From Cloacibacterium normanense (GTDB lineage Bacteria; Bacteroidota; Bacteroidia; Flavobacteriales; Weeksellaceae), in assembly GCF_002943105.1 (NCBI RefSeq), contig NZ_PTPZ01000001.1:595977-659976 (forward strand): a stretch of DNA of 64,000 bases, written 5' to 3'. Positions 63,865 through 64,000 of this stretch are shown piece by piece. The notes beneath the pieces are model-generated. The model ran no database searches. It saw nothing but the letters and a program-made list of their open reading frames with translations, and was not told where the DNA came from. Made by a program: the position numbers and the translations under genes. Position 1 is the first letter of the stretch; every line of letters starts with the position of its first letter.

Positions 63865-63897
63865 AAAACCAGCTAATTTTTAGCTGGTTTTTTATTT
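63865..63897 (+). terminator. tag terminator
   Basis: AAACCAGCTA and TAGCTGGTTT with a T tract. Confidence 0.85.
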
Positions 63898-63905
63898 ATA
63901 AAGTT

Positions 63906-64000
63906 TGTCTAGTCCTGAAATAGCGATACACAAAAAAAACATCGTTATGAAAGAACATCAAGAACCGCTTTATATTAAGCGAACACAGAAAGATTACAGC
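63906..64000 (+). mobile_element. Left end of an apparent IS3-type insertion sequence, cut by the window
   Basis: After the tag terminator the sequence TGTCTAGTCCTGAAATAGCG followed by ATACAC resembles the left terminal repeat of an IS from Weeksellaceae. The transposase-like frame starts 41 nt further on. The right end is outside the window, so length, target duplication and completeness are unknown. Confidence 0.55.
63947..64000 (+). CDS. Start of an IS3-type transposase OrfA-like gene, 3' truncated
   Basis: Only 18 codons are visible: MKEHQEPLYIKRTQKDYS, a basic N-terminus of the kind I recognise in IS3-family OrfA (helix-turn-helix) proteins of this group. It follows the putative terminal repeat with the spacing expected of such elements. 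Identification from so short a stretch is tentative. Confidence 0.5.
   Translation, partial: MKEHQEPLYIKRTQKDYS

Overview
The window is AT-rich chromosomal DNA of a Bacteroidota bacterium, most likely class Flavobacteriia, family Weeksellaceae (Chryseobacterium/Cloacibacterium-like). Supporting signs are promoters of the TTTG-N17-19-TAnnTTTG type, almost no Shine-Dalgarno sequences, a short RpoD without region 1.1, an atpDC pair detached from the rest of the ATP synthase genes, a fused alpha/beta 2-oxoacid dehydrogenase E1, the membrane family DUF2723, and several families of palindromic intergenic repeats. No tRNA, rRNA or CRISPR array was seen. Genes lie on both strands in short units separated by hairpin terminators.

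Layout. 1-5.8 kb: end of a DUF2807-type surface protein, phosphohexomutase, aminotransferase, kdsB (Kdo activation for LPS), a LolA-like exported protein and a glutathione peroxidase. 5.9-11.1 kb: SDR, MmcQ/YjbR protein with an overlapping 58-codon membrane-protein gene, TerC, ribF, atpD-atpC. 11.1-16.3 kb (minus): a B12-binding radical SAM protein, a GreA/Rnk-type factor, and two PLP enzymes that together resemble the cysteate synthase / cysteate acyltransferase pair of sulfonolipid (capnine) synthesis. 16.5-24.2 kb: two GT-C-like membrane proteins, DUF1697 and an S9 peptidase. 24.3-29.2 kb: family-6 UDG, queA, rlmN, a secreted propeller-like protein and a polyprenyl synthase.

29.2-34.1 kb is the accessory-looking part. 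Two paralogous exported TPR - transmembrane - AraC-HTH regulators lie in tandem on the minus strand. Opposite them are two paralogous tiny exported proteins (one a lipoprotein) and three direct copies of an 85-86-nt structured element whose hairpins show compensatory changes. An imperfect dyad overlaps the promoter between the second regulator and the first small gene. I propose, as inference, a membrane-anchored sensing/regulatory cassette. It is the best candidate here for an undescribed system.

34.2-44.9 kb: fused E1 with a small lipoprotein and lpdA, a patatin-like lipase, DgkA, an M28 peptidase, then serC-serA-DUF1015 with a ferredoxin. The SerA-like protein has lost several catalytic or cofactor consensus residues. 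45-55.7 kb: LuxC-like acyl-CoA reductase, BI-1, DUF4286, DUF486, gyrA, a TPR protein, a DtxR-type regulator with a possible leader RNA, ndk, rpe, RDD and rpoD. 56-64 kb: threonine aldolase, M28 peptidase, a large BNR/VPS10-like secreted protein, fabI, a LEA-like protein, tag, and at the right edge the start of an apparent IS3-type insertion sequence.

Most of the window is core metabolism. Besides the 29-34 kb cassette, the main points of interest are the altered active site of SerA, a missing cluster cysteine plus a repeat-derived insertion in the radical SAM protein, and repeats that extend or invade reading frames (rlmN, kdsB, the radical SAM gene).
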